Shown here one piece after another: positions 33,483 to 42,639 of a DNA stretch of 64,000 nucleotides (within the stretch, counting starts at the first letter, position 1; the number at the start of each line of letters is the position of its first letter). Position numbers and translations under genes: made by a program. A model generated the notes under the pieces. That model was given only the letters and a program-made list of their open reading frames with translations, was not told where the DNA came from and did no database searches. Source of the DNA: Streptomyces mashuensis (lineage in GTDB: Bacteria; Actinomycetota; Actinomycetes; Streptomycetales; Streptomycetaceae); NCBI RefSeq assembly GCF_014654785.1, contig NZ_BNBD01000003.1, positions 372,001 to 436,000 of the forward strand, read 5' to 3'.

Positions 33483-33737
33483 TCAGCCGGTGGTGGCGAC
33501 GGGCCAGCAGGGTTCGGGCGAGTAGTGGGCGAGTTCGCTGCCGGGCGGCAGCCGCAGCACTCCGGCGAAGGAGTAGCCGCCCGCGAGCGGTACGGGGTCG
33601 TGCCCGTCGAGGTGCTGCTCGATGGCGGCGCGGGACGCCGGGTCGGCCTTGGCCGTCTGGACCACCTCGCGGGGCAGCACGTAGTAGTTGCCGTCGGCGT
33701 CGACGATGACCAGGGCCTGGCCGGTGTTGCCGTCCAT
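33483..33737 (-). CDS. 84-residue protein, possible modified-peptide precursor
   Basis: A small protein beginning MDGNTGQALVIVDADGNYYV, then a helical part (LPREVVQTAKADPASRAAIE) and a C-terminal stretch LAHYSPEPCWPVATTG with the only cysteine. The layout of a conserved leader-like helix and a short Pro/Trp/Cys tail recalls ribosomal peptide precursors, but no family was recognised. The gene directly downstream encodes a possible Fe/2OG oxygenase. The ATG at 33737 has GGGAGA upstream. The GH39-like gene lies 65 bp upstream on the same strand. Confidence 0.55.
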   Translation of the reverse strand: MDGNTGQALVIVDADGNYYVLPREVVQTAKADPASRAAIEQHLDGHDPVPLAGGYSFAGVLRLPPGSELAHYSPEPCWPVATTG

Positions 33738-33802
33738 CGCGGTCTCCCTTTCCGTCGGTCGGACCGAGGGAAGTGTTGCCACCGGCGGGGGCGGGGAATC
33801 GG

Positions 33803-35200
33803 TCAGAGCCAGCGGACTTCCCAGGCCCCCAGGTCCAGGGCCCGGCCGTCCACCTGGGCGGTGACGGGGCGGTCCTGCGTGTTGACGGCCAGCGCCGTGC
33901 TGCCGGCGGCGAGCACGCGTACCCGGTCGGCGTCCTTGCCGGAGACGTCGGCGTCGCGGTAGGCCGTGCCGGGCGGGAAGGCGCGCGCGAACCGGGTCAG
34001 CAGGTCGAGCATGGGCAAGGGGCTGCCGCCGTCGGCCAGTTCGGTGCTGCGCCAGAGGCATCCGGGACAGTCGGCGCCCTGTTCCTCGGGGTTCCAGTAG
34101 AAGGCGCCGGCGGCGCCGGAGCGGGCCAGCTGCATCATGGCGGCGGCCTGGACGGCGACGCGGTGCGGCTCGGTCCAGGTCTTGCGGGCGTCGTGCTCGT
34201 CGGCGGGTTCGACGTACCACTCGGCCCACCAGACGGGCAGTCCGGTGGTGCGCGTCAGCCACTCGGTGACGTCGGCGAACTTGCGGGTGGCGGTGAACTC
34301 GTCGGGGACGGGCCGGCTGCCGGTGCGGGTGTAGCTGGCGCCGTCGACGACGACGAAGTCGGCGCCCTCCTTGTGCGCGTCCCAGTACTCCAGGACGTCG
34401 AGGGCGCGCTGGTCGACGGCGCCCCAGGGGCCGCTGAGGCGGGAGGCGTACGAGCCGGTGCCGGGGGCCTCGCTGTCCATGACCACGTACGGGCCGCCGA
34501 CCAGGGCCTGCGGGTTGCGTTTCTTCACGGCGCGGTAGACGAGGTTGTACAGCTCGGTGTAGCCCTCGTAGTCCCAGCGGTTCCTCGACTCGTCGTAGAA
34601 CCCCTTGAGTTCGTTCCACACGATGAAGTGGCGCACGTCGGGGTAGCGGGCGGCGACGGCGCCGGCGAGCCGGGCGAAGTCGCGGTAGTGGGCGCGGTCG
34701 GGCGCCTTCTCCAGCGACTTGCGGGACCAGTCGGTGCGTTCGCCGCCGCCCTTCATCCAGTCGGGGGCGCAGCACAGGGTGAGGACGGGGGTCGAGCCGG
34801 TCTTCCGCATGAGGGCCACGCGCCGGTCGAGGTCGGCGAAGTTGTACTTGCCGCGCCGGGGTTCGGGGTTGTCGGCGCCCCAGCCCATGATGTGCTGGTT
34901 CTGTGCGAGGGGGGTGGCGGACAGGGTGCGTGCCGCCGTGCCGACGGCGGCGTCCTGGCCGAGGTCGGCGCTGTACTGGGTGTGGGTGAAGCCCCAGCCG
35001 ACCCGGGCGGCGCGGGCGTCGGGGGCGCGGGCGGTGCCGCCGCCCCCGCCGGTGTGCAGGGTCAGCACGCCGGCCGCGGCCAGCGCGGCCAGGGCGAGGA
35101 CGGCGCCCACGAGCAGGGCGGTGGGCCGCCGGCGCGGTGCCCGTGGTCGTCCCCGCCCCCGGTTCGGCAACGTCCGACTCCCCCCATGACGTCCCATCAT
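33803..35200 (-). CDS. membrane-anchored or secreted glycoside hydrolase, GH39-like
   Basis: A 465-residue protein with a basic N-terminus and one hydrophobic segment (28-48), either an uncleaved anchor or a signal peptide. The catalytic (beta/alpha)8 domain has FIVWNELKGF with the acid/base Glu197 and LPVWWAEWYVEP with the nucleophile Glu327, the two-glutamate pattern of clan GH-A. The closest family by motif is GH39 (beta-xylosidase or alpha-iduronidase like). A beta-rich C-terminal domain ends LGAWEVRWL. It could trim the polymer made by the adjacent polysaccharide locus. The start is ATG at 35200 (or 35197); no clear ribosome site. Confidence 0.75.
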   Translation of the reverse strand: MMGRHGGSRTLPNRGRGRPRAPRRRPTALLVGAVLALAALAAAGVLTLHTGGGGGTARAPDARAARVGWGFTHTQYSADLGQDAAVGTAARTLSATPLAQNQHIMGWGADNPEPRRGKYNFADLDRRVALMRKTGSTPVLTLCCAPDWMKGGGERTDWSRKSLEKAPDRAHYRDFARLAGAVAARYPDVRHFIVWNELKGFYDESRNRWDYEGYTELYNLVYRAVKKRNPQALVGGPYVVMDSEAPGTGSYASRLSGPWGAVDQRALDVLEYWDAHKEGADFVVVDGASYTRTGSRPVPDEFTATRKFADVTEWLTRTTGLPVWWAEWYVEPADEHDARKTWTEPHRVAVQAAAMMQLARSGAAGAFYWNPEEQGADCPGCLWRSTELADGGSPLPMLDLLTRFARAFPPGTAYRDADVSGKDADRVRVLAAGSTALAVNTQDRPVTAQVDGRALDLGAWEVRWL

Positions 35201-35298
35201 GGCAAGGGTAACCGGGGCGGAAACGGAGTGCGGCGGCTTCGCCGCTCTCCGTGCCCTGGAGTGGCTCCCGGTGGCCCTGGGTCGGCCCCGGGGCGCCT

Positions 35299-35673
35299 TC
35301 AGTCGCCGTAGACGGCCCGCAGGGCGTCCTGGACGGCGCCGAGGGCCGTGTCCCGGTCGAGGCCGAGGCGGCGGGCGCGCTCGGCGAAGGCGCGGGCGGC
35401 GGCCGCGGCCTCGCGGGCGGCGGTGTCGCCGGGGGCGGCCACGAAGGTGCCGTTGCGGCCGCGGGTCTCGATGACGCCGTCGGCCTCCAGGGCGCGGTAG
35501 GCCTTGGCCACGGTGTTGGCGGCCAGGCCCAGTTCCTCGGCGAAGCCGCGTACGGTCGGCAGTTTGTAGCCCACCGGGAGCGCGCCGGAGCGGGCGCGCT
35601 CGGCGATACCGGCGCGGATCTGCTCGTAGGGCGGTTCCGGGGCGTCGGGGTCGACGCTGATCTGCAAGGCCAC
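35299..35673 (-). CDS. GntR family regulator, YtrA type
   Basis: A 124-residue regulator with a winged helix (PPYEQIRAGIAERARSGALP, LPTVRGFAEELGLAANTVAK, AYRALEADGVIETRGRNGTF) and only a short helical tail. It has no large ligand domain, which is the YtrA subfamily. Such regulators often control adjacent transport or metabolite genes. The GTG at 35673 has AGGAG eight bases upstream. It lies between asnB and the GH39-like gene on the same strand and may be read through from the NIS cluster. Confidence 0.85.
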   Translation of the reverse strand: MALQISVDPDAPEPPYEQIRAGIAERARSGALPVGYKLPTVRGFAEELGLAANTVAKAYRALEADGVIETRGRNGTFVAAPGDTAAREAAAAARAFAERARRLGLDRDTALGAVQDALRAVYGD

Positions 35674-35755
35674 GGCGGGGACTCCTGGCTGGGGGCTGCG
35701 GACGGGGTCCATTGTGCTCCACGCGTCACCGCCGTGCCCGCAGGCGGCCGGGGGC

Positions 35756-37624
35756 CTACAGCTCCAGGGCGGTGCCGTGGCTCCTCAGCCACATGTCGAG
35801 GCCGAGGACGGCCTCGGTGGCGGCGCGGAAGGAGTCGCCGGCCCCGTCGGCGAGGGCCTCCCGTACGGCGTCGTGGTCCAGCAGGGGGCGGACCGGGGCG
35901 TCGGGGTCGGCCATGACGTCGCGGAGCCCGGCGCGGAGCGCGGTGGCGTAGCGGGGGTCCTGGGTGCTGGGGTACGGGCTCTTGACGCGGTCGGCGACGG
36001 AGGCGGGCAGCAGGTCGCGGACGGCGGCGCGGAGGAGGGACTTCTCGCGTCCGTCGAAGGTCTTCATGGCCCAGGGCGTGTTGAAGACGTACGTGACGAG
36101 GCGGTGGTCGCAGAAGGGCACGCGCACCTCCAGGCCGGTGGCCATGCTGGCGCGGTCCTTGCGGTCGAGCAGCATCTGCACGAACCGGGTGAGGTGGAGG
36201 TGGCTGATCTCGCGCATGCGCTTCTGGTGGCCGGTCTCGCCGGGCAGGTGGGGCACTTCGGCGAGCGCCTCGTGGTAGCGGGCGCGCTGGTAGCCGGGGA
36301 GGTCGAGCTTGGTGAGGAGGCCGGGGGCGAGGAGGGCGAGGCGGCTGCCGCTGCCGGCACCGGAGAAGCTGTCGGCGACGTCGTCGGCGCTCCAGGGGAA
36401 GGTGTCGGCGGCGACGGCGGCGGGGTCGTGGAACCAGCGGTAGCCGCCGAAGACCTCGTCGGCGGACTCGCCGGAGAGGGCGACGGTGGAGCGGGCGCGG
36501 ATGGCGCGGAAGAGCAGGAGGAGGGAGACGTCGCCGTCGCCGAAGCCGGCGTAGGGCAGGTCGCGTGCGGTGATGACGGCGGCGCGATGGGCGGGGTCCA
36601 TGAGGTCGGCGGTGTCGAGCACGATGTCGCGGTGGTCGGAGCCGACGTGCTCGGCGAGTGCGTGGGCGTAGGGGCCGTCGGGGGTGGGGCGGAGGCGGTC
36701 GGGCCGGAAGTGTTCGGTGTGGCCGGTGAAGTCGACGGAGAAGGAGCGCACCGGGCCGCGGCCGGCCTCGCCGAGGCCCTTGGCGGCGAGGGCGGTGATG
36801 GCGGAGGAGTCGAGGCCGCCGGAGAGCAGGGTGCACAGGGGGACGTCGGCGACGAGCTGGCGGCCGACGATGTCCTCCAGCAGCTCGCGGACGTGCCGGA
36901 CGGTGGCCGGTGTGTCGTCGGTGTGCTCGTACGACTCCAGTCGCCAGTAGGGGCGCACGATGCTGCCGGCGCGGCCGAGCCGCAGGGTGTGGCCGGGGCG
37001 CAGTTCGCGCATGCCGCGGTAGACGGCGTGGCCGGGCGTCTTGGTGAAGGCGAGCAGTTCGGCCATGCCCTCCAGGTCGACGGCGGGCCGTACGGCGGGG
37101 TGGGCGAGGATGGCCTTGGGTTCGGATCCGAAGAGGATGCCGTCCGGGGTGGGGTGGTAGTAGAGCGGTTTGATGCCCATGCGGTCGCGGACGAGGAGGA
37201 GTTCCTCGGTGCGCGGGTCCCACAGGGCGAAGGCGTACATGCCGTTGAGGCGTTCGGTGAAGGAGTCGCCCCAGGCGAGGTAGGCGCGCAGGACGACCTC
37301 GGTGTCGCTGTCGGTGCGGAAGGTGTGGCCCAGGGAGCGGAGCTCGGCACGCAGCTCGCGGTAGTTGTAGACCTCGCCGCTGTAGGTGAGGGCGAGGCGG
37401 GTGCGGCCGTCGTGCTCGTCCTCGGCGAGCATGGGCTGCCGGCCGCCCTCGATGTCGATGACGGCGAGCCGGCGGTGGCCCAGCGCGGCGTGGGTGTCGC
37501 GCCAGACGCCGCCGGCGTCGGGGCCGCGGCACTCCATGGTGCGGGTCATGGCCTCCAGCACGGGCAGGGCGGTGGGGGCGGTGAGGTCCTGGTCGTAGGC
37601 GATCCATCCGGTGATGCCGCACAT
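35756..37624 (-). CDS. asnB: asparagine synthase (glutamine-hydrolysing)
   Basis: A 622-residue class II amidotransferase. The N-terminal glutaminase begins MCGITGWIA with Cys2 as nucleophile and includes GHRRLAVIDIEGGRQPM and SGEVYNYRELR. The synthetase domain has the ATP-pyrophosphatase loop LCTLLSGGLDSSAI and later LSGESADEVFGGYRWF. It makes an amide from a carboxylate, ATP and glutamine. Its place 82 bp after the decarboxylase gene, in line with NIS synthetases, suggests amidation of a pathway intermediate rather than asparagine supply; this is inference. The ATG at 37624 has GAGAGGA upstream. The length is typical. Confidence 0.9.
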   Translation of the reverse strand: MCGITGWIAYDQDLTAPTALPVLEAMTRTMECRGPDAGGVWRDTHAALGHRRLAVIDIEGGRQPMLAEDEHDGRTRLALTYSGEVYNYRELRAELRSLGHTFRTDSDTEVVLRAYLAWGDSFTERLNGMYAFALWDPRTEELLLVRDRMGIKPLYYHPTPDGILFGSEPKAILAHPAVRPAVDLEGMAELLAFTKTPGHAVYRGMRELRPGHTLRLGRAGSIVRPYWRLESYEHTDDTPATVRHVRELLEDIVGRQLVADVPLCTLLSGGLDSSAITALAAKGLGEAGRGPVRSFSVDFTGHTEHFRPDRLRPTPDGPYAHALAEHVGSDHRDIVLDTADLMDPAHRAAVITARDLPYAGFGDGDVSLLLLFRAIRARSTVALSGESADEVFGGYRWFHDPAAVAADTFPWSADDVADSFSGAGSGSRLALLAPGLLTKLDLPGYQRARYHEALAEVPHLPGETGHQKRMREISHLHLTRFVQMLLDRKDRASMATGLEVRVPFCDHRLVTYVFNTPWAMKTFDGREKSLLRAAVRDLLPASVADRVKSPYPSTQDPRYATALRAGLRDVMADPDAPVRPLLDHDAVREALADGAGDSFRAATEAVLGLDMWLRSHGTALEL

Positions 37625-37657
37625 GCCGGGGTGTCCTCTCGACGGGATGCCGAAATA

Positions 37658-37669
37658 GGTGCATGCACC
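37658..37669. promoter_or_regulatory. 12-bp palindrome upstream of asnB
   Basis: GGTGCATGCACC, a perfect palindrome, centred 40 bp upstream of the asnB start and 37 bp after the decarboxylase stop. On the minus strand it separates TTGGAT from TATTTC, and it may be an operator or internal promoter element. Confidence 0.4.
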
Positions 37670-37705
37670 ATCCAATCTCGTCGGAGGCCGATGCGCAGGG
37701 CGGTT

Positions 37706-38938
37706 TCAGGCCGTCCGCGGCGTCCGGGCCGTCCGGGCCGCCCTCGGCAGGAAGTGGAAGGTGGGCGCGGGGTGCATCAGGAAGCCGTGGTGCGAGATGT
37801 TCCAGGCGTACGCGCCGGCCAGCGCGAAGGCCACCCGGTCCCCCGCCCGCAGCTCCGCCACCGGCACGTCCCGGGCCAGGACGTCCTTGGGCGTGCACAG
37901 CTGCCCGCACAGGGTCACCGGTTCGTCCCGCGCGGCGGGCCGCGGCCAGGGCCGCTCCCAGCCGGCCACGGGCAGCACCGTGAACGGCTGGTCGTGGCCC
38001 TTGGCCACCGGGGTGCGCAGGTGGTGCGTACCGCCGCGCAGGACGGCGAAGGCGTGGCCGTGGCTGTGCTTGACGTCGAGGACCTCGGTGACGTACCAGC
38101 CGCAGTAGGCCGTCAGCGACCTGCCGGGCTCGATGCGCAGCACCGTGCCGGGGTGGCGGGCCGCCAGGTCCGCCACCCCCTTGCCGTAGGCGGCCCAGTC
38201 GAACCGCTCCTGCGGCCGGGTGTAGTCGACGGCCATGCCGCCGCCCAGGTTCACCTCCAGCGGGCCGGGGAGCGCGTGCCGGCCGGCCAGGTCCCGCGCC
38301 CACGCCGTGACCCGGCGCGCCACGGCCAGCTGGGCGGCGGCGCCCAGGCCGCTGGCGAGGTGGGCGTGGACGCCGCGCAGCCGCAGCGGCGCGCGCAGCA
38401 GCCGCAGGCAGTCCTCGGCGTCGCGCGGGTCGAGGCCGAACGGGCCGGGCCGGCCGCCCATCGTCAGGGCTGCGCCGCCGCGTTCCCCGTCGGTCAGGGG
38501 GAGGTTGACGCGGAGGAGTACGTCCACGGGCCGGCCGGCGGGGCCGGCGGGGTGGTCGCGGGCCAGGGCGGTGAGCAGCCGCAGCTCGTGCGGGCTCTCC
38601 ACGTGCAGGCGCTCGGCGCCCAGGGCGAGGGCGAGGCGCAGTTCGTCCTCCGTCTTGCCGGGGCCGCCGAACGCCACCGGCCGGCCGGGCACCGTACGGC
38701 GGACGTGGGCGAGTTCGCCGCCGGACGCGACCTCGAACCCGGTGACGTGCGGCGCAAGCACGGCCAGCAGCTCCGGGGCCGGGTTGGCCTTGGTCGCGTA
38801 GTACAGCTCCACGGCGGGCGGCAGGGCGGCGCGGACGGCACGCGCGTGCGTGTCGAGGGCGTCCAGGTCGTGGACGTACGCGGGCAGCCGGGCGGGCGGC
38901 AGCGCGGTGGCGTGGGCGGCGGCGCGCGGGGTGATCAC
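37706..38938 (-). CDS. type III PLP-dependent decarboxylase (DAP/ornithine decarboxylase-like)
   Basis: A 410-residue alanine-racemase-fold decarboxylase. The PLP lysine is Lys50 in LYYATKANPAP. Further motifs are GFEVASGGELAHV, HVESPHELRLL, LEVNLGGGMAVDY and RIEPGRSLTAYCG. The active-site cysteine region is TLCGQLCTPKDVLARD. The family includes diaminopimelate decarboxylase and SbnH, which decarboxylates a siderophore intermediate. Position 15 bp after an IucA/IucC gene favours the latter kind of role. The start is a GTG at 38938 with GGAGG upstream. Confidence 0.88.
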   Translation of the reverse strand: MITPRAAAHATALPPARLPAYVHDLDALDTHARAVRAALPPAVELYYATKANPAPELLAVLAPHVTGFEVASGGELAHVRRTVPGRPVAFGGPGKTEDELRLALALGAERLHVESPHELRLLTALARDHPAGPAGRPVDVLLRVNLPLTDGERGGAALTMGGRPGPFGLDPRDAEDCLRLLRAPLRLRGVHAHLASGLGAAAQLAVARRVTAWARDLAGRHALPGPLEVNLGGGMAVDYTRPQERFDWAAYGKGVADLAARHPGTVLRIEPGRSLTAYCGWYVTEVLDVKHSHGHAFAVLRGGTHHLRTPVAKGHDQPFTVLPVAGWERPWPRPAARDEPVTLCGQLCTPKDVLARDVPVAELRAGDRVAFALAGAYAWNISHHGFLMHPAPTFHFLPRAARTARTPRTA

Positions 38939-38953
38939 AACGGGCCTCCGGGC

Positions 38954-40702
38954 TCAGGGGCGTACGGCGGAGGGCGGGCAGGGCGGGGGCAGCGCGGAGG
39001 CCAGGGGCGAGCCTATGCGCACGTACCCGGCGTGCCGGTCGGCCTTGCGCTCCCAGCGCGTGAGCAGGTTGGCCTTGGCGGGCAGGGGCGCGCCGGCGAC
39101 GAGGGCGCGCAGCGCCGGCGGGTCGCCGTGCGCGCGGGCGCACCGGTCCAGTACGCGCCGTACGCCCGACCACAGCCGGGGCTCCAGGTGGGGGTGGAGG
39201 TCGGCGAGGGCGGCGAGCATCTCGGCGAGGTGGTTGACGAGCAGGCAGTACACGACGCGGTCCCAGCCGCGCCGCTCGTCGTACGTGAGGGGGCCGGCGA
39301 CGTCCGGGTCGAGCGCGGCCAGGGCGGCGGCGTGGCGGGACGGCAGCAGCTTGGTGCCCTCCAGGTCGCGCAGCAGCACCTGCCGGGGCATGCCCTCGGC
39401 GTCGACGCCGACGACGACGTTCTGCAGGTGCGGCTCCAGGACGACGCCGTGGTCCACGTAGGCGGCCAGCACCGGCGGGACGAGCAGGTCGAGGTAGGCG
39501 TCCCACCAGCGCAGGGCCGCGCACGGGCCGCCGTGCCCGGCCCGGGCCAGGAGCCGGCCGGCCTGCGCGGGCCCGGTGGGGTACTCGTCGGCGACGGCCG
39601 CGGCGAGCAGGGCGGTCAGGCCCGGCGCGAGGCGGGCGTCGAGGCCCTCGCGGACGATGACGCCGAAGCCCTCGGCCAGGTCGCGGCAGCCCACGTCGAG
39701 CGTGCGGTAGGCGGGTTCGCGCAGCAGGGCGGCGCCGGGGAAGCGCGCGGCCAGCTCGCGGGCGACGGGTTCGAGGAGGCGGGTGAGGGCGACGGCGCCG
39801 GAGAGCTCGTACTCGGCGTTCTTGCGCAGGCAGTTGGTGATGCGGACGTTCAGGCTGACCTTCAGGAACGTGTGGCCGTCGTAGAGGGTGCGCACCGAGG
39901 CCGTGGGCCGGAACACCGGGCCCCGCTCCCCCAGGTCGCGCACGTCGCCGCGGTCCAGGGCGGCGCGCAGGGCCGGGTGACCGGCCAGCATCGCGTACTG
40001 CCAGGGGTGGACGGGCAGCAGGACGTGGCCGGCGGGCACGGTGCCCTGCCGGTCGAGGACGGCCAGGGCGGCGGGGGTGACGGCTTCCTCGCGTACGTGG
40101 CGGTGGCGTACGGCGAGGTGGCGGAGGGGGAAGCGGGCGCGGGCCTCGGGGGCGTACCGGGCCCAGTCCTCGGGGGCGCCGGTGCGGGCCTTGGGGGTGG
40201 GGTGGAAGCGGTGGCCGAAGAGGAGCGACTGCTCGGAGGCGACGTAATCCAGGGGTTCCAGGGGGGCCAGGGGGTGCAGGGGGTCCCCTCCGGCGTCGGG
40301 GCGGGCGGCGAGGGAGGCGGCGATGCCGGCGTGGCCGGCCGCGACCTGGCCGAGGAACTCGTCGTTGCGCACGCCCGTGCGCAGCTCCAGCTCGCGGTGG
40401 ATGCGGGCGGCCAGCCGCTCCCAGGGCAGCGTGGCCCACCCGCCGTCGCCCTGCTGCTCGGCGACGGGACCGGTGAAGCGGTGCGCGCCGATGAGGGAGG
40501 TGCGGCGCAGCCGGACGCGGAGCACGACGCCGCTGCGGGGCAGCCGCAGCAGCAGGTGGCCGTCGGCGACGGCGGTGTGGTGCTCGGGGCCGGACACCTC
40601 GCGCAGCAGGCAGTTGAGGAGGGTGTGGGCCACGACCTCGCCGGCGGTGGGCAGCCGGCCGGCGGCGGGCACGGTCGCGGGGGCTGGGGGTGCGGACGTC
40701 AT
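38954..40702 (-). CDS. IucA/IucC family NIS synthetase (second)
   Basis: A 582-residue NRPS-independent siderophore synthetase, which activates a carboxylate as its adenylate and joins it to an amine or alcohol. Visible are LLFGHRFHPTPKARTG with APEDWARYAPE, LLPVHPWQYAML, the nucleotide-binding TFLKVSLNVRITNCLRKN, and LEPHLQNVVVG with LLRDLEGTKLLP at the active site. The C-terminal FhuF-like part contains LTRWERKADRHAGYVR. All key motifs are intact. It lies 86 bp downstream of the first NIS gene and 15 bp before the decarboxylase gene. Which carboxylate it uses is unknown. Confidence 0.93.
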   Translation of the reverse strand: MTSAPPAPATVPAAGRLPTAGEVVAHTLLNCLLREVSGPEHHTAVADGHLLLRLPRSGVVLRVRLRRTSLIGAHRFTGPVAEQQGDGGWATLPWERLAARIHRELELRTGVRNDEFLGQVAAGHAGIAASLAARPDAGGDPLHPLAPLEPLDYVASEQSLLFGHRFHPTPKARTGAPEDWARYAPEARARFPLRHLAVRHRHVREEAVTPAALAVLDRQGTVPAGHVLLPVHPWQYAMLAGHPALRAALDRGDVRDLGERGPVFRPTASVRTLYDGHTFLKVSLNVRITNCLRKNAEYELSGAVALTRLLEPVARELAARFPGAALLREPAYRTLDVGCRDLAEGFGVIVREGLDARLAPGLTALLAAAVADEYPTGPAQAGRLLARAGHGGPCAALRWWDAYLDLLVPPVLAAYVDHGVVLEPHLQNVVVGVDAEGMPRQVLLRDLEGTKLLPSRHAAALAALDPDVAGPLTYDERRGWDRVVYCLLVNHLAEMLAALADLHPHLEPRLWSGVRRVLDRCARAHGDPPALRALVAGAPLPAKANLLTRWERKADRHAGYVRIGSPLASALPPPCPPSAVRP

Positions 40703-40788
40703 GTCGGCGGCTCCGGCGGAGGAGGGCGGGCAGGAACTGCGAAACCTGCGGGGCCTGCGGGACCGGCCGGAGCGGGGGCGCGGCGTGG

Positions 40789-42639
40789 TCACCGACCGGC
40801 CCGGCGCAGGTAGTTGGGGCCGTGGACGTAGTGCTTGTTGATGTCGGCGGCGCCCGAGCGCTCCTTGCCGAGGAGGGTGCCGGCCGTGACCATCGCCTTC
40901 ACGGGGAGCCGGGGGGCGTCCAGGACGCGGGTGCGCAGCACGGCCGCAGCGTCCTTGCCGGTGTCTGCCGGGAGCCGTCCGACGGCCTCCGTCAGGCGGT
41001 CGCGGAGCTGCCGCAGCCGGTGCTCCGGGCCGCCGGGGCCCGGCCGGGCCAGGCCGAGGGCGAGGGCGGCGGCGCACAGGTGGACGGTGATGGTGGTGAA
41101 GACGTCGGCGACCGGCCCGTCGCCGCCGGCCAGGATGCGCCGGTCGTCGAAGCCGGACAGCGCGGCGGCCGTGTCGCCGCCCAGGCGGTCCGCGAGCCGG
41201 CCGCCGTGGACGCGCGGCCCGTCGTTGTCCTTCAGCAGCAGCCGCAGCCGGGTCCGGCCGCCGGCCTCGTCGAGGACGACGGAGGTGTTCTGCTGGTGCG
41301 ACTCCAGGGCCACGCCGTACGAGAAGAGCGTGACGTGCCAGTCGAGGAGGAGGGTGAAGTAGGCGTCGAGGAACGCGTCGAGGGAGCCGCCGTAGTAGCG
41401 GTCGGCGAGCGCGTCGGCGACCGTCCGGCCGTCGGGCGCGCGGGCCGGCAGCGCGGCGACGGTCACGACGTGCGCGCCGTGCAGCCCGCCGGGGAGGCGG
41501 CGGACGAGGGCGGCGAGGAGTTCGTGGCCTGCGCCGAGGTGGGTCTGCTCGTCGGCGAGGAGCACCCGCCCGGCGAACCGCGGCTCGCGGGCGAGGACCG
41601 TCTCCAGCAGGCGCTGGACGGCTGCGCCGTCCTCCAGGGTGCCGGGTTTGATCGTGCGCCGGTTGCGCCGGCCCAGGGTGGCGGTGGCCAGCGGCAGTTT
41701 GAGGTGGACGGCGGGGTCTGCGGCGACGGCGACGGTCCGCATGGAGAGGGTGGGGACGACCTCCAGCCGGGGCCGCGCGGCGAGCACGGCGGACGGCAGC
41801 AGTCCGGTGCTGCGCAGGGCCTCGCCGAGCCGGCCGTCGCCGGCGGTGAGGGGGTGCACGGGCAGGGCGAGGTGGGTGCCGTCGAGCCCGTCCAGGCCGA
41901 GCGCGGCGGGCGAGGGCCACCAGGGCGGCAGCCCGGTGGTGGTGCCGGTGACGGCCTCGCGGGGCAGGGCGAGCCAGCGCAGCGCGAAGGTGGGGTGGAA
42001 CTCGGGGGCGTGCTTGCGGAGTTGTTCCTCGGTGAGGCCGGCGCGGGCACGGCCGGTGGGGTAGAGGGGGTGGTCGCGGAAGGCGGCGAGGGTGTCGTGG
42101 GCGAGTGCGGCGCGCGGCCCGGTCCAAGTGGCGGCCGAGGGCCCGTACGTCGCGGCGAGGCGCGCGGTGACCGCCGTCCGCGCGCGGTCGTGCAGCCGGG
42201 CCGTGGCCAGCGCCTCGCGGCACTCGGTGACGAAGGCGTCGTGGCCGGCGCGGTCCTCGGGCGGTGCCGCCGCCCGTAGCCGGTCCAGGACCGGCAGCAG
42301 ACCGCGCACCGGTCCGCCGGGGGCGAGCAGCAGGGGCTCGCGGGCCCGTATCGCGCACTGGAACCCGTCGGGCGCCACGGGCATGAGCAGCGCCTCGCCC
42401 GGGACGGGCAGGCGCAGCCAGTCGCCGTCGGGGCGCCGCTCGGTGCCTGCCGCCCGGGTGCGCAGGCCGTGGGCGTCCTCGCGCAGGAGGGTGCTGAGGA
42501 CGCGGAGGACGAGGGCGTCCTCGACGGGGTCGGGGGGCGGGGTGACGGGTGGGGGCACGAGGGACAGCGGTGCCGGGGGTGTCGTCGCGCCGGGTGCGGC
42601 CGCGCCGGGCGCGGTCGCGGACGTCGCCGCGGTGCTCAT
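40789..42639 (-). CDS. IucA/IucC family NIS synthetase (first)
   Basis: A 616-residue NIS synthetase with a Pro/Ala-rich head of about 35 residues. Motifs: DHPLYPTGRARAGL, RKHAPEFHPTFALRW, LALPVHPLTAGD, HLKLPLATATLGRRNRRTIK with PGTLEDGAA, LESHQQNTSVVL, and LLLKDNDGPRVH. It differs enough from its neighbour to suggest another substrate or step rather than recent duplication. The C-terminus ends NKHYVHGPNYLRRAGR. Its ATG overlaps the stop of the ATP-grasp gene (TGATG), so translation is coupled. Confidence 0.93.
   Translation of the reverse strand: MSTAATSATAPGAAAPGATTPPAPLSLVPPPVTPPPDPVEDALVLRVLSTLLREDAHGLRTRAAGTERRPDGDWLRLPVPGEALLMPVAPDGFQCAIRAREPLLLAPGGPVRGLLPVLDRLRAAAPPEDRAGHDAFVTECREALATARLHDRARTAVTARLAATYGPSAATWTGPRAALAHDTLAAFRDHPLYPTGRARAGLTEEQLRKHAPEFHPTFALRWLALPREAVTGTTTGLPPWWPSPAALGLDGLDGTHLALPVHPLTAGDGRLGEALRSTGLLPSAVLAARPRLEVVPTLSMRTVAVAADPAVHLKLPLATATLGRRNRRTIKPGTLEDGAAVQRLLETVLAREPRFAGRVLLADEQTHLGAGHELLAALVRRLPGGLHGAHVVTVAALPARAPDGRTVADALADRYYGGSLDAFLDAYFTLLLDWHVTLFSYGVALESHQQNTSVVLDEAGGRTRLRLLLKDNDGPRVHGGRLADRLGGDTAAALSGFDDRRILAGGDGPVADVFTTITVHLCAAALALGLARPGPGGPEHRLRQLRDRLTEAVGRLPADTGKDAAAVLRTRVLDAPRLPVKAMVTAGTLLGKERSGAADINKHYVHGPNYLRRAGR

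Noticed and set aside
37625..37705. Iron box (DmdR/DtxR type) upstream of asnB or elsewhere in the NIS cluster
   Set aside because: The gaps at 37625-37705, 40703-40788 and 43860-43980 contain no TTAGGTTAGGCTNACCTAA-like sequence. The palindrome at 37658 is a different motif.
33483..40439. Very long open frame (2318 codons) on the minus strand running through asnB, decarboxylase and NIS genes
   Set aside because: Only its last 84 codons, from 33737, look like a real protein. The rest lies out of frame with well-supported genes and is Arg/Pro repeats.
35714..40813. 1699-codon open frame on the plus strand across the NIS cluster
   Set aside because: Antisense to genes with intact catalytic motifs; composition is Gly/Val/Ala shadow text.
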